Shown piece by piece: positions 8,762 to 16,108 of a DNA stretch of 64,000 nt. Position numbers and translations under genes: made by a program. The notes below the pieces were generated by a model. The model did not search any database, was not told the origin of the DNA, and was given only the letters and a program-made list of their open reading frames with translations. Positions within the stretch are counted from its first letter, which is position 1. Each line of letters begins with the position of its first letter. The DNA is from CAIWHR01 sp963813415. Lineage in GTDB: Bacteria; Pseudomonadota; Gammaproteobacteria; Burkholderiales; Casimicrobiaceae. The stretch is from NCBI GenBank assembly GCA_963813415.1, contig CAWEYW010000007.1, forward strand, positions 310,001 to 374,000, in the 5' to 3' direction.

Positions 8762-9756
8762 TGTCGCCCCAGCAGCCATAGGAATACGGGCACGCCGATG
8801 ATCGCGGTCACCACGCCGACGGGCAGCTGCACCGGCGCGAGCACGCTGCGGGCAATGGTATCCGCGACCACGAGCAACGCCCCGCCCGCGAGCGCGCACG
8901 CAGGAAGGAGCACCCGCTGATCATTGCCTACCACGAGCCGCAGCGCGTGCGGCACCACCAGGCCGACGAAACCGATGCTGCCGGCAGTCGTGACGGCCGC
9001 CGCCGTCGCGAGGGCGGCGAGCGCATGCAGGGCCACCGTGACGCGCTCGCTGGACACACCGAGGCTCGTCGCGACGGCGGCGCCGCGCATCAGCACGTTG
9101 AGATCGCCGGCGAGCGCGAGCCCGCCGGCGATCACGACAGCGAGAACCAGGAACGCGGGCCACGCCGGCCCTGCTGACGAAAGATCGCCGATCAGCCAGA
9201 ACAGCATGCCGCGCAGCTGCACCTCGGGGGCGAGCGAGAGCAGCAGCGCGATCAGCGCGCCCCAGCCCGAGGCAACGACGATCCCCGTCAGCAGCAGGCG
9301 ATTGGCCGTCCACGGCGACTGCTGCGCACGCCCCCGAGCGAGACCGAACACGAGCGTGGTCGACAGCACGGCACCACCGAATGCCGCCGGGCTCGCGAAC
9401 CCGGCGTAGCCGCACGCGATGGCGGTCAGCGCCGCAACGGCGGCGCCACCGGAGAGTCCCAGCACGTACGGATCGGCCAGAGGGTTGCGGAGGAGTACCT
9501 GCATGAACGCGCCGGCGAGCGCCAGCAGCGCGCCCGTCGCGAACGCCGCCAACGCGCGCGGCAGGCGCAGGTCGCGCACGATGGCGAGGTCCATGTCCGG
9601 GGCGCTGCCGAACACGCCTTCGATGATCCGCGCGGCAGGAAGACGCACGCTGCCGACGGACAAGGCGACGGCGAGCGCAACAGCCGCGACCAGACCGAGG
9701 CCGAGCAGGAGGACAATGACGCTTGCAGGCGTGCGCAGGACTGGACGCAAAGACAT
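8758..9756 (-). CDS. btuC: cobalamin ABC transporter permease BtuC (FecCD family)
   Basis: Inner-membrane permease of 332 residues with about ten hydrophobic segments. FecCD-family landmarks include RDLRLPRALAAFATGALLAL, LADPYVLGLSGGAA, and GSIGFVGLVVPHALRLVVGN near the C-terminus. The start MSLRPVLRTPASVI was preferred over a frame extension of 56 residues that is serine-rich and non-membrane. It is translationally coupled to btuD. Its promoter must lie in the 80-bp gap shared with greB, where I see no second riboswitch, so btuCD is probably not under the same RNA control as btuBF. Confidence 0.88.
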   Translation of the reverse strand: MSLRPVLRTPASVIVLLLGLGLVAAVALAVALSVGSVRLPAARIIEGVFGSAPDMDLAIVRDLRLPRALAAFATGALLALAGAFMQVLLRNPLADPYVLGLSGGAAVAALTAIACGYAGFASPAAFGGAVLSTTLVFGLARGRAQQSPWTANRLLLTGIVVASGWGALIALLLSLAPEVQLRGMLFWLIGDLSSAGPAWPAFLVLAVVIAGGLALAGDLNVLMRGAAVATSLGVSSERVTVALHALAALATAAAVTTAGSIGFVGLVVPHALRLVVGNDQRVLLPACALAGGALLVVADTIARSVLAPVQLPVGVVTAIIGVPVFLWLLGRQ

Positions 9757-9835
9757 GGACGTCGTCGGGGATGAACGCACGCGGCGTGGCGGTGTCATTA
9801 TAGGGGTCGCACGGGTGCAACGTGCGCAAGACACC

Positions 9836-10438
9836 ATGAGCAAGGCATTCACGCGCGAAACCGACGACACGCTCGAGGACGACGAACTCGAGCAGGCCGC
9901 ACCGCTGCCCTCCGGCACGCGCAACTACATGACCCCTGGAACCTTCGCCAAGCTCAAGGCGGAGCTCGACCGGCTCGTGCAGAAGGATCGTCCGGAGCTC
10001 GTCGCGACGATCGCCTGGGCGGCATCCAACGGCGACCGGTCGGAGAACGCCGACTATATCTACGGCAAGCGCCGGCTGCGCGAGATCGACCGCCGCATCC
10101 GTTTTCTCATCCGTCGCCTCGATCTCGCCGAAGTCGTCGACCCGCTGACGCGGCGTGATGCCGGCGACGAGGACCGGGTCTTCTTTGGCGCGACCGTGAC
10201 GACGGTCAGTGCGCAAGGCGAGCAACGCACGATCAGCATCGTCGGGGTCGACGAGATCGATACCGCGCGCGGGTACATCAGCTGGGTGTCGCCCATGGCC
10301 CGTGCGCTGCTGAAGTCGCGTGAAGGCGACACTGTCGTGTTGCGCACGCCGGGTGGAACCGAGGAGCTCGAGGTGGTTTCCGTGCGCTACGTTCCGCTGG
10401 CGACCGGCGATGATGCCGCTGGCGCAGCAAACGGTTGA
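9836..10438 (+). CDS. greB: transcription elongation factor GreB
   Basis: RNA-polymerase secondary-channel factor that rescues backtracked complexes by stimulating transcript cleavage; 200 residues from MSKAFTRETDD. The N-terminal coiled coil carries the GreB-type SNGDRSENADYIYGKRRLREIDRR segment, with the conserved acidic pair at its tip. The C-terminal FKBP-like domain ends near EGDTVVLRTPGGTEELEVVSVRY. An N-terminal acidic extension of about 25 residues precedes the coiled coil. Longer in-frame starts lack the conserved MSKAFTRE beginning. Divergent from btuC. Confidence 0.92.
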   Translation: MSKAFTRETDDTLEDDELEQAAPLPSGTRNYMTPGTFAKLKAELDRLVQKDRPELVATIAWAASNGDRSENADYIYGKRRLREIDRRIRFLIRRLDLAEVVDPLTRRDAGDEDRVFFGATVTTVSAQGEQRTISIVGVDEIDTARGYISWVSPMARALLKSREGDTVVLRTPGGTEELEVVSVRYVPLATGDDAAGAANG

Positions 10439-10470
10439 CGCGGCGCCGACGCAGCACCTATAGTCCTTCG

Positions 10471-10716
10471 ATGGCTTCCCTGTTCCCCTTCGACGATGCT
10501 GCGGCCGACGCAGGACTTGAGGCAGAGCTCGATGTGCTCGAGCGCAAGCTGGCATCGCTCATCAGCCACGTGCGCGCGCTGCGCTCGGCGAACGAGGCGC
10601 TGCGCCGCGATCTCGCGACGGCGCAGACCCGCAATCGCACGTTGGCGGAGCGGGTGGTCGAGGCGAGCGCACGCATCGACGCGCTCGTGGCGCGGCTTCC
10701 GGAGGTGACGGAGTGA
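10471..10716 (+). CDS. small coiled-coil protein upstream of zapA
   Basis: An 81-residue protein that is almost entirely one predicted coiled coil (LEAELDVLERKLASLISHVRALRSANEALRRDLATAQ) with a heptad-like pattern. Small proteins of this type (TIGR02449-like) commonly sit directly in front of zapA. It overlaps zapA by GTGA, so the two are co-translated. A ZapB-like or division-related role is inferred only from position and coiled-coil character. I would not assign a symbol. Confidence 0.75.
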   Translation: MASLFPFDDAAADAGLEAELDVLERKLASLISHVRALRSANEALRRDLATAQTRNRTLAERVVEASARIDALVARLPEVTE

Positions 10717-11054
10717 ACGGGCAGCCGGCTGCCGACAACGATCGGGGGATCACCCTCGACGTGACGGTGCTCGGGCGCAGCTACAAGGTCGCCTGTCGCG
10801 AGGAAGAGCGCGCCGAGCTCGTCGAAGCGGTGGCCTTTCTCGACCGCCGCATGCGCGAGATCCGCGATGCCGGGCGCATTTCCGGGATCGAGCGCATTGC
10901 AGTGATGGCGGCGCTCAACATCGCCAACGAATTTTTGCGGGCGCGGCGCGAACCCGCCGACCATTCCGCAGTCACACCTTTCGACGAGGTGTCGGCACGG
11001 CGTAGAATCGACGTCATGAAGAACGCGATCGACCAGGTGCTCGCCGGCGCCTGA
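10713..11054 (+). CDS. zapA: cell division protein ZapA
   Basis: FtsZ-ring stabilising protein, 113 residues, GTG start overlapping the preceding stop. The ZapA head reads LDVTVLGRSYKVACREEERAEL, followed by AVAFLDRRMREIRD and the helix SGIERIAVMAALNIANEFL, which forms the C-terminal coiled coil. Immediately downstream is 6S RNA, the classical zapA-ssrS order in proteobacteria. Normal length and high certainty. Confidence 0.93.
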   Translation: MNGQPAADNDRGITLDVTVLGRSYKVACREEERAELVEAVAFLDRRMREIRDAGRISGIERIAVMAALNIANEFLRARREPADHSAVTPFDEVSARRRIDVMKNAIDQVLAGA

Positions 11055-11097
11055 TCATGCAACAGCCGCCTCGCGCAAGCGACGGCATCCATCAATG

Positions 11098-11272
11098 TTC
11101 CCTGCGGTGTTCGAATCGTCCATACACTCTTTGAACCAATGCTAAGTTAGCGCGGTTGCCGAGCCATCTTGGGCTGGTGTGCGCTCCCATGCGGAAGCGC
11201 CTTAAGGCCCTGGCAGGTGACCACTCTTGAACCTAGGTTCAAGATGACGGACGGTACGGCACAGGCGGGGGA
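11098..11272 (+). ncRNA. ssrS: 6S RNA
   Basis: About 175 nt with the 6S layout. The 5' strand GTTCCCTGCGGTG (11098-11110) pairs with the 3' strand CACAGGCGGGGGAC (about 11260-11273). A central bulge follows, and the diagnostic 3' block CTTGAACCTAGGTTCAAG is at 11225-11242, with CCTTAA upstream at 11200-11205. 6S RNA mimics an open promoter and sequesters sigma-70 RNA polymerase in stationary phase. Position after zapA is canonical. Ends are estimated from pairing. Confidence 0.93.
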
Positions 11273-11370
11273 CACCTTTCACAGCGCACACGACGAGGTG
11301 CGTGCAGGGCAGCAGGGCAGCACCCACGCGAGGCGGCAAGGCTCCCGTCGCGCGCGAATCCCGGACAGGC

Positions 11371-11407
11371 GCGGCGCAGCGGCGGTTTCGTGCGCCGCGA
11401 TTTTTTG
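11371..11407 (+). terminator. intrinsic terminator downstream of 6S RNA
   Basis: Stem GCGGCGCA (11371-11378) with TGCGCCGC (11391-11398), a 12-nt loop, then GATTTTTTG. About 100 nt past the mature 6S 3' end, so it probably ends the zapA-6S precursor just before the EVE-domain gene. Confidence 0.75.
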
Positions 11408-11432
11408 TGCGCTCGAAAGGCATCAGATCGCC

Positions 11433-11900
11433 ATGGCGTACTGGCTGATGAAGTCGGAGCCCGACGAGTTCTCGATCGACGATCTCGCGGCGGCACCGGA
11501 TCGGACCACCGCGTGGTTCGGCGTGCGCAACTATCAGGCGCGCAACTTCATGCGCGACGCGATGCGCGTCGGCGACCGCGCGTTCTTCTATCATTCGAGC
11601 TGCCCGGAGCCGGGCATCGCCGGCATCTGCGAGATCAGCGCCCCGGCCTATCCCGACGCCACGCAGTTCGATCGCAAGAGCCCCTATTACGACCGCGGCG
11701 CGTCGCGCGAGGCGCCGCGCTGGGTCAATGTGGACGTCCGGTTCGTGAAGAAGACGCGCCTCGTTTCGCTCGCCGAGCTGCGTGCCGAACCGCGACTCGC
11801 CCGCATGCGCCTGCTGCAGCGGGGCAATCGCCTCTCCATCACCCCGGTGGACCCCGCCGAATGGTCGGTGATCCTGGAGCTCGCGGCCCGCAAGGGCTGA
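11433..11900 (+). CDS. EVE domain-containing protein
   Basis: A 155-residue single-domain EVE protein (PUA-like fold, related to human THYN1). It reads MAYWLMKSEPDEFSIDDL, then WFGVRNYQARNFMRD, AFFYHSSCPEPGIAGI and YYDRGASREAPRWVNVDV, all EVE hallmarks. The aromatic-cage fold suggests binding of a modified base, but the ligand is unknown. The start is the first Met matching the family start. It is next to zapA-6S RNA and 8 nt ahead of the TauE/SafE gene, so it may be co-transcribed with that. Confidence 0.9.
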   Translation: MAYWLMKSEPDEFSIDDLAAAPDRTTAWFGVRNYQARNFMRDAMRVGDRAFFYHSSCPEPGIAGICEISAPAYPDATQFDRKSPYYDRGASREAPRWVNVDVRFVKKTRLVSLAELRAEPRLARMRLLQRGNRLSITPVDPAEWSVILELAARKG

Positions 11901-11908
11901 AGTGCCTG

Positions 11909-12715
11909 ATGCACGCCGAGCTCTTCGCCACGCTCGTGGTGCTCGGCGCCGGCGTGGGATTTCTGGCCGGGCTGCTTGGCATCGGCGGTGGGCTGACCAT
12001 GGTGCCGCTGCTGACGCTGCTTTTCGCGCGCGAAGGCTTCCCGGTCGATCACGTCGTGCACGCTGCCGTCGCCACGGCCACGGGGGCGATGGTCTTCACA
12101 TCGATCTCCTCCGCCCGCGAGCACCATCGTCATGGCGCCGTCCTCTGGTCCGTGGTTGGCGCGCTCGCACCCGGCGTGATCGTCGCGTCCATCGTCGGGC
12201 CGCAGCTCGTGAAGGGGCTGTCCACCGCCGCGTTTGCGATGTTCTTCGGCGTGTTCGTGGCGGCGATGGCGACGCAGATCCTTCTCGACCGCAAGCCGCA
12301 CCCCACGCGGGAACTGCCTGGGAGGCCCGCCCTGGCTGCGGTCGGCGCGGGCATCGGCCTCGTGTCCAGCATGGTGGGCGCGGGCGGCGCGTTCCTGAGC
12401 GTGCCGTTCATGGTCTGGTGCAACGTGCATCTGCGCAGCGCGGTGTCTACCGCGGCCGCGGTGGGTCTGCCGATCGCCGTCGCGAGCACCATCGGATTCA
12501 TGATCGCCGGCCGCGACGCGGTCGACATGCCTCCCTACAGTCTCGGCTACATCTACCTGCCGGCACTCCTGGCCATCGTGATCGGCAGCGTGCTGCTCGC
12601 GCCGGTCGGCGCGCGCCTCACGCATCGCTGGCCCGTGCGCACGCTTCGCCGGGCGTTCGCGTGTCTGCTGTACGTGCTTGCCGGATCGATGGTGTGGAAG
12701 ACCCTGCGCCTTTAG
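11909..12715 (+). CDS. TauE/SafE family permease
   Basis: Integral membrane protein of 268 residues with about eight segments and the two family repeats: GVGFLAGLLGIGGGLTMVPLL near the N-terminus and GIGLVSSMVGAGGAFLSVPFM in the second half. Family members export or import sulfite, sulfonates or other small organic anions; the substrate here is not known. It converges with the LysR gene, and the two stop codons overlap by 4 nt. It is probably not part of the oxalate island despite touching it. A second, distinct TauE/SafE gene is at 20.4 kb. Confidence 0.88.
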   Translation: MHAELFATLVVLGAGVGFLAGLLGIGGGLTMVPLLTLLFAREGFPVDHVVHAAVATATGAMVFTSISSAREHHRHGAVLWSVVGALAPGVIVASIVGPQLVKGLSTAAFAMFFGVFVAAMATQILLDRKPHPTRELPGRPALAAVGAGIGLVSSMVGAGGAFLSVPFMVWCNVHLRSAVSTAAAVGLPIAVASTIGFMIAGRDAVDMPPYSLGYIYLPALLAIVIGSVLLAPVGARLTHRWPVRTLRRAFACLLYVLAGSMVWKTLRL

Positions 12716-13710
12716 CGCGCCGTGTGCCGTCGGGTCGCTGACGTTTTCGGTCCCGAGCCCGACCGTGGCGGCTTGCGCCTGCCGCCATCGGGTTCGATGC
12801 CGGTGATCTCGCGGATCAACGCGCCCCCGGTGGTCATCAGGAACTCGCGGAACGCCTGCGCCACCGGCGGCAGCCGCTTGTTGCGCCGGTGCACGAGGTA
12901 CCAGTTCAGCATCAGCGGGAACCCCTGCACGTCCAGCACGGCGAGGCTGCCGACCGCGAGCTCGAGACTGATCGTGTGGGCCGACAGGAACGTGAGACCC
13001 ATGCCGGCCATCACCGCCTGCTTGATGGTTTCCGCGCTGCGCAGCTCCATGACCACATTGAGCGCGCGCAGCTTATCGCCGAACGCCTCGCCCATCGAGT
13101 TCCACGTGTCGGACCCCTGCTCGCGCACCACGAACGGCTCGCGCAGGATAGTGGCGAGCGGAACGCGCTGTTTGCCGACGAGCGGGTGCTGCGGCGGGGC
13201 GACGATCACGTACGGGTGCGGGGCGAAGGGCTCGTTGATCGTGTCGAGATCCAGCGGCGGGCGCACCATGACGGCGAGATCCGTGCGGTTCTCCAGCAGC
13301 TCGCGCAGCAGTGCCTCCCGGTTGTGCACCTGCAGGTTGAGCGTGACACCGGGATGGCCGCGCGTGAACTCCGCCAGGAGACGCGGAAAGAAATAGTCGC
13401 CGGCACTGATCACGGCGACATTGAGGGTGCCGCCGGCCACTCCCTTCAGCTGTGCCATCGCCGCCTCCGCGTCGTGGAACTGCTGGATGATGGCGCGGCT
13501 GTAGTGCAGCATCTCGCGGCCGGCGGGAGTCAGATAGATTTTCTTGCCGAGCTGCTCGAACAGCGGCAGTCCCGCGTGCAGCTCGAGTTGCTTGACCTGC
13601 GCCGACACGGCAGGCTGCGTGAGGTGCAGCTCCTCGGCGGCGCGCGAGAAGCTGAGGCGCCGGGCGACGGCTTCGAAGACCTTGAGCTGGCGCAGCGTGG
13701 CATTCTTCAT
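12712..13710 (-). CDS. LysR-type transcriptional regulator (CbbR-like), probable oxalate-island regulator
   Basis: 332-residue LysR-type regulator. The winged HTH spans about residues 1-62 (RQLKVFEAVARRLSFSRAAE, LTQPAVSAQVKQLE). The effector domain begins near GTLNVAVISAGDYFFPRLL and is of the CbbR/FdsR subgroup. A basic, low-complexity tail (DGGRRKPPRSGSGPKTSATR) is unusual. It is divergent from the small ORF that heads the transporter operon. A 16-bp motif in its promoter region (13735-13750) recurs ahead of oxlT, consistent with autoregulation and control of the island. The ligand is unknown; oxalate, oxalyl-CoA or formate are candidates by context only. Confidence 0.88.
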   Translation of the reverse strand: MKNATLRQLKVFEAVARRLSFSRAAEELHLTQPAVSAQVKQLELHAGLPLFEQLGKKIYLTPAGREMLHYSRAIIQQFHDAEAAMAQLKGVAGGTLNVAVISAGDYFFPRLLAEFTRGHPGVTLNLQVHNREALLRELLENRTDLAVMVRPPLDLDTINEPFAPHPYVIVAPPQHPLVGKQRVPLATILREPFVVREQGSDTWNSMGEAFGDKLRALNVVMELRSAETIKQAVMAGMGLTFLSAHTISLELAVGSLAVLDVQGFPLMLNWYLVHRRNKRLPPVAQAFREFLMTTGGALIREITGIEPDGGRRKPPRSGSGPKTSATRRHTAR

Positions 13711-13734
13711 CGCAAGGGCGTGATTGGCTGGTCG

Positions 13735-13750
13735 ATAACCTATACATTAT
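13735..13750. promoter_or_regulatory. candidate LysR-type operator, copy A
   Basis: ATAACCTATACATTAT in the divergent gap between the LysR gene and the 13860 ORF. Its reverse complement matches copy B (18529-18544) at 15 of 16 positions. The ends ATAA and TTAT are inverted and give the TNA-N8-TNA spacing described for CbbR-type regulators. A degraded third copy (CTATCCCTTAT) begins at 13772. Assignment to the adjacent regulator is inference. Confidence 0.6.
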
Positions 13751-13859
13751 CGTATCGATCAAAAACTTTGACTATCCCTTATGATCATCGCGATTTAATC
13801 TCTCGCCATCGAGTGACCGCCGTGTGGGCGGCCACGGAAATGACCGCAGCGAGGCAGCA

Positions 13860-14201
13860 ATGGGATCACAGCACGGACGCGATGCTCTGCAACACGAACC
13901 CGAGACGGACGGCCTCGAGCGCGACGCATTCAACGCCGCGTTTCGCGAGCTCGGGCTGCGCTGGCACTGGGACGCCGCATTGTTCCAGAAGCTGAAGCGC
14001 ATCCCCGACGACCGCGATCGCGTGCGCACGTACATCGAGACGCGCGAGCAGCACCTGCTCAAGGCGTACGACGCGGCATTCCTGGTCGGCGCGGTGTGCG
14101 CCGCGAAGGCTGAAGCATTTCGCCGCGATGCGCCGCCGGCGGCACGGAGCGCGCGCAGCGCGGACTGCGCCGAATACGCTCAGGGGCAGACGGGCTTCTG
14201 A
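13860..14201 (+). CDS. hypothetical protein, divergent from the LysR gene
   Basis: 113-residue soluble, charged protein with no signal peptide or membrane segment. The core (FNAAFRELGLRWHWDAALFQKL, then ETREQHLLKAYDAAFLVGAV) reads as two or three helices. The ATG at 13860 has GAGG 5 nt upstream; a GTG 12 codons earlier is possible. A strong hairpin follows the stop. I do not recognise the family. Being divergent from the regulator and first before the transporter genes, it probably belongs to the oxalate island, but no function can be given. Confidence 0.65.
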   Translation: MGSQHGRDALQHEPETDGLERDAFNAAFRELGLRWHWDAALFQKLKRIPDDRDRVRTYIETREQHLLKAYDAAFLVGAVCAAKAEAFRRDAPPAARSARSADCAEYAQGQTGF

Positions 14202-14240
14202 CGGCCCGCGGCCCCCGCGCCGCCACTGTCCAAAACGTCT

Positions 14241-14268
14241 CCTGCGCTGCGCAATGCAGCGCAGGTTT
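14241..14268 (+). terminator. terminator-like hairpin after the 13860 ORF
   Basis: Perfect 10-bp stem CCTGCGCTGC (14241-14250) with GCAGCGCAGG (14256-14265), loop GCAAT, followed by only three T. It likely ends or attenuates the short transcript before the tctC promoter. Confidence 0.6.
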
Positions 14269-14339
14269 GCGTGCGTCCGCCATTAGCAAATTTCCGCGCG
14301 CGACTTCGTTCCGCCCGCGCATTTTCAGTCATCCGCCTA

Positions 14340-14369
14340 TTGACGCGGCTCCGTCCGAACAGGTACAAG
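14340..14369 (+). promoter_or_regulatory. predicted sigma-70 promoter of the tctCBA operon
   Basis: TTGACG (14340-14345), 18-nt spacer, TACAAG (14364-14369); a start near 14376 would leave an 80-nt leader to the GTG of tctC. Judged by eye only. Confidence 0.45.
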
Positions 14370-14456
14370 ACCGCGGTAGTGACAGGGCATTTGGACGCAA
14401 AGCAGAACCGCAGCAGCGGTCGCCCGTCACCTCTCAAGTCACCTCCTGGAGGAATC

Positions 14457-15467
14457 GTGTCGATCACATCTGCATTGAAGCGCTCGGCTGTCGCCCTCGC
14501 GGCCACAACACTCGTAGCTGCAGCCTCTCCCGCGTTCGCGTGGGAACCCACCAAGCCCGTGGAGTTCATCGTGCCTGCCGGCACCGGCGGTGGTGCCGAC
14601 CAGATGGCGCGTCTGCTGCAAGGCGTCATCTCCAAGAACAACCTGATGAAGCAGCCGCTCATCGTCGTCAACAAGTCGGGCGGCGCGGGCGCGGAAGGCT
14701 TCCTCGACGTCAAGAACTCGAAGGGCGATCCCCATAGGATCATCATCACCCTGTCGAATCTCTTCACCACTCCGCTCGCGACCGGCGTCCCGTTCAACTG
14801 GAAGGACCTCACGCCAGTCGCGATGCTGGCGCTCGACAATTTCGTGCTTTGGGTCAACGCCGATACGCCGTATCAGACCGCCAAGCAGTATGTCGACGCG
14901 ATCAAGGGAGGCGGCCCGAACAAGTTCAAGATGGGTGGCACCGGCTCCAAGCAGGAGGACCAGATCATCACCGTTGCGCTCGAGAAGGCGACGGGCGTGA
15001 AGATGACGTACATTCCGTTCAAGGGTGGCGGCGATGTCGCTGTGCAACTCGTCGGGAAGCACATCGATTCATCGGTCAACAACCCGATCGAGGCCGTCGC
15101 GCAATGGCGGGCGGGCGCGCTGCGGCCGTTGTGCGTGTTCGGCGCCGCGCGCATGCCGTACAAGGACAAGGTGACCGACAAGATGTCCTGGAACGACATC
15201 CCGACCTGCAAGGAGGCCGGGGTGCCCATCGACTACGAGATGCTGCGCGGCATCTTCATGTCCCCGGGCGTCACCCAGGATCAGGTGAACTACTACGTGG
15301 ACGTGTTCAAGAAGGTTCGCGAGACGCCCGACTGGAAGAAGTTCATGCAGGATGGCGCGTTCACGCAGACGTTCATGACCGGTCCCGAGTACGTCAAATG
15401 GGTCGAGAAGGCCGAGGCGACGCACCGCGAACTGATGAAGGAAGCCGGCTTCCTGGCCAAGCCGTAG
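14457..15467 (+). CDS. tctC: tripartite tricarboxylate transporter substrate-binding protein
   Basis: Periplasmic binding protein of the TTT (TctC/Bug) family, 336 residues. The GTG start lies behind a strong GGAGGA. The signal peptide reads LKRSAVALAATTLVAAASPAFA. The mature protein begins WEPTKPVEFIVPAGTGGGADQMARLL with the family's ligand loop, and NKSGGAGAEG plus KMGGTGSKQEDQ follow. Ligands of this family are carboxylates. Placement in an oxalate/formate cluster makes a small dicarboxylate plausible, but this is inference. A stem-loop after the stop probably keeps its transcript more abundant than that of the membrane genes. Confidence 0.92.
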   Translation: MSITSALKRSAVALAATTLVAAASPAFAWEPTKPVEFIVPAGTGGGADQMARLLQGVISKNNLMKQPLIVVNKSGGAGAEGFLDVKNSKGDPHRIIITLSNLFTTPLATGVPFNWKDLTPVAMLALDNFVLWVNADTPYQTAKQYVDAIKGGGPNKFKMGGTGSKQEDQIITVALEKATGVKMTYIPFKGGGDVAVQLVGKHIDSSVNNPIEAVAQWRAGALRPLCVFGAARMPYKDKVTDKMSWNDIPTCKEAGVPIDYEMLRGIFMSPGVTQDQVNYYVDVFKKVRETPDWKKFMQDGAFTQTFMTGPEYVKWVEKAEATHRELMKEAGFLAKP

Positions 15468-15480
15468 CAGCGGTATCGCG

Positions 15481-15513
15481 AGGGCCGCGCGGGTACTCCC
15501 CGGCGGCCCTTTG
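15481..15513 (+). terminator. intercistronic attenuator hairpin between tctC and tctB
   Basis: Stem AGGGCCGC (15481-15488) with GCGGCCCT (15503-15510), 14-nt loop, then TTG. The stem is strong but the U-run is poor, so it is probably a partial terminator or 3' stabiliser for the binding-protein message. Confidence 0.55.
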
Positions 15514-15561
15514 TCGCTGCGCGCCTCTCGCGCGTACGCCTTCAACAAGCCACGGCTGGTC

Positions 15562-16077
15562 ATGAACGAACAACCTCATGTCGCGCAGGAAGGCGGCGTC
15601 TCGGCCCGCAGCGTCGAGATCGCCGTCGCATTGCTCATCTTCGCTCTCGGAGCGCTGGTCGTCTTCGACAGCTACCGGCTCGGCTCCAAGTGGGGCGCCG
15701 ACGGTCCGGAATCCGGCTACTTCCCGTTCTACATCGGCGTCCTGCTGTGCATCTCGAGCGGCGTCATCTGTGCACAGGCGATCGTCAACTCGGCCATGAA
15801 GGGCGAGCTCTTCGTGACGTGGGGGCCGCTCAAGCTCGTGCTGACGGTGCTCATCCCCGCGGTGGTCTACGTGCTGGCGGTGCAGTACATCGGCCTGTAC
15901 ATCGCATCCGCCATCTACATCACCGTCTTCATGGTGTGGCTGGGCCACTATTCCTGGCTGCGCAGCGTGCTGGTAGGCGTCGGTGTGAATGTCGCGTTTT
16001 TCCTGATGTTCGAGGTCTGGTTCAAGGTGCCGCTCTTCAAGGGCGAGCTCAACCTGCTCGGGTTCCTGGGCTACTGA
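15562..16077 (+). CDS. tctB: tripartite tricarboxylate transporter small membrane subunit TctB
   Basis: 171-residue protein with four predicted membrane segments (VEIAVALLIFALGALVVFDS, FPFYIGVLLCISSGVICAQA, LVLTVLIPAVVYVLAVQYIG, SVLVGVGVNVAFFLMFEVWF). The SKWGADGPESGYFPFYIG segment between segments 1 and 2 is diagnostic for TctB. It pairs with TctA, whose gene starts 31 nt downstream. The start is MNEQPHVAQ. Confidence 0.9.
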   Translation: MNEQPHVAQEGGVSARSVEIAVALLIFALGALVVFDSYRLGSKWGADGPESGYFPFYIGVLLCISSGVICAQAIVNSAMKGELFVTWGPLKLVLTVLIPAVVYVLAVQYIGLYIASAIYITVFMVWLGHYSWLRSVLVGVGVNVAFFLMFEVWFKVPLFKGELNLLGFLGY

Positions 16078-16108
16078 GTCCGCGCACGCCTCACCCTAGG
16101 AGACGAAG

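Noticed and set aside
8762..8899. N-terminal extension of BtuD upstream of 8761
   Set aside because: It lies within the btuC coding region, is basic and non-conserved, and the GTG at 8761 has a better ribosome site and a GTGA overlap.
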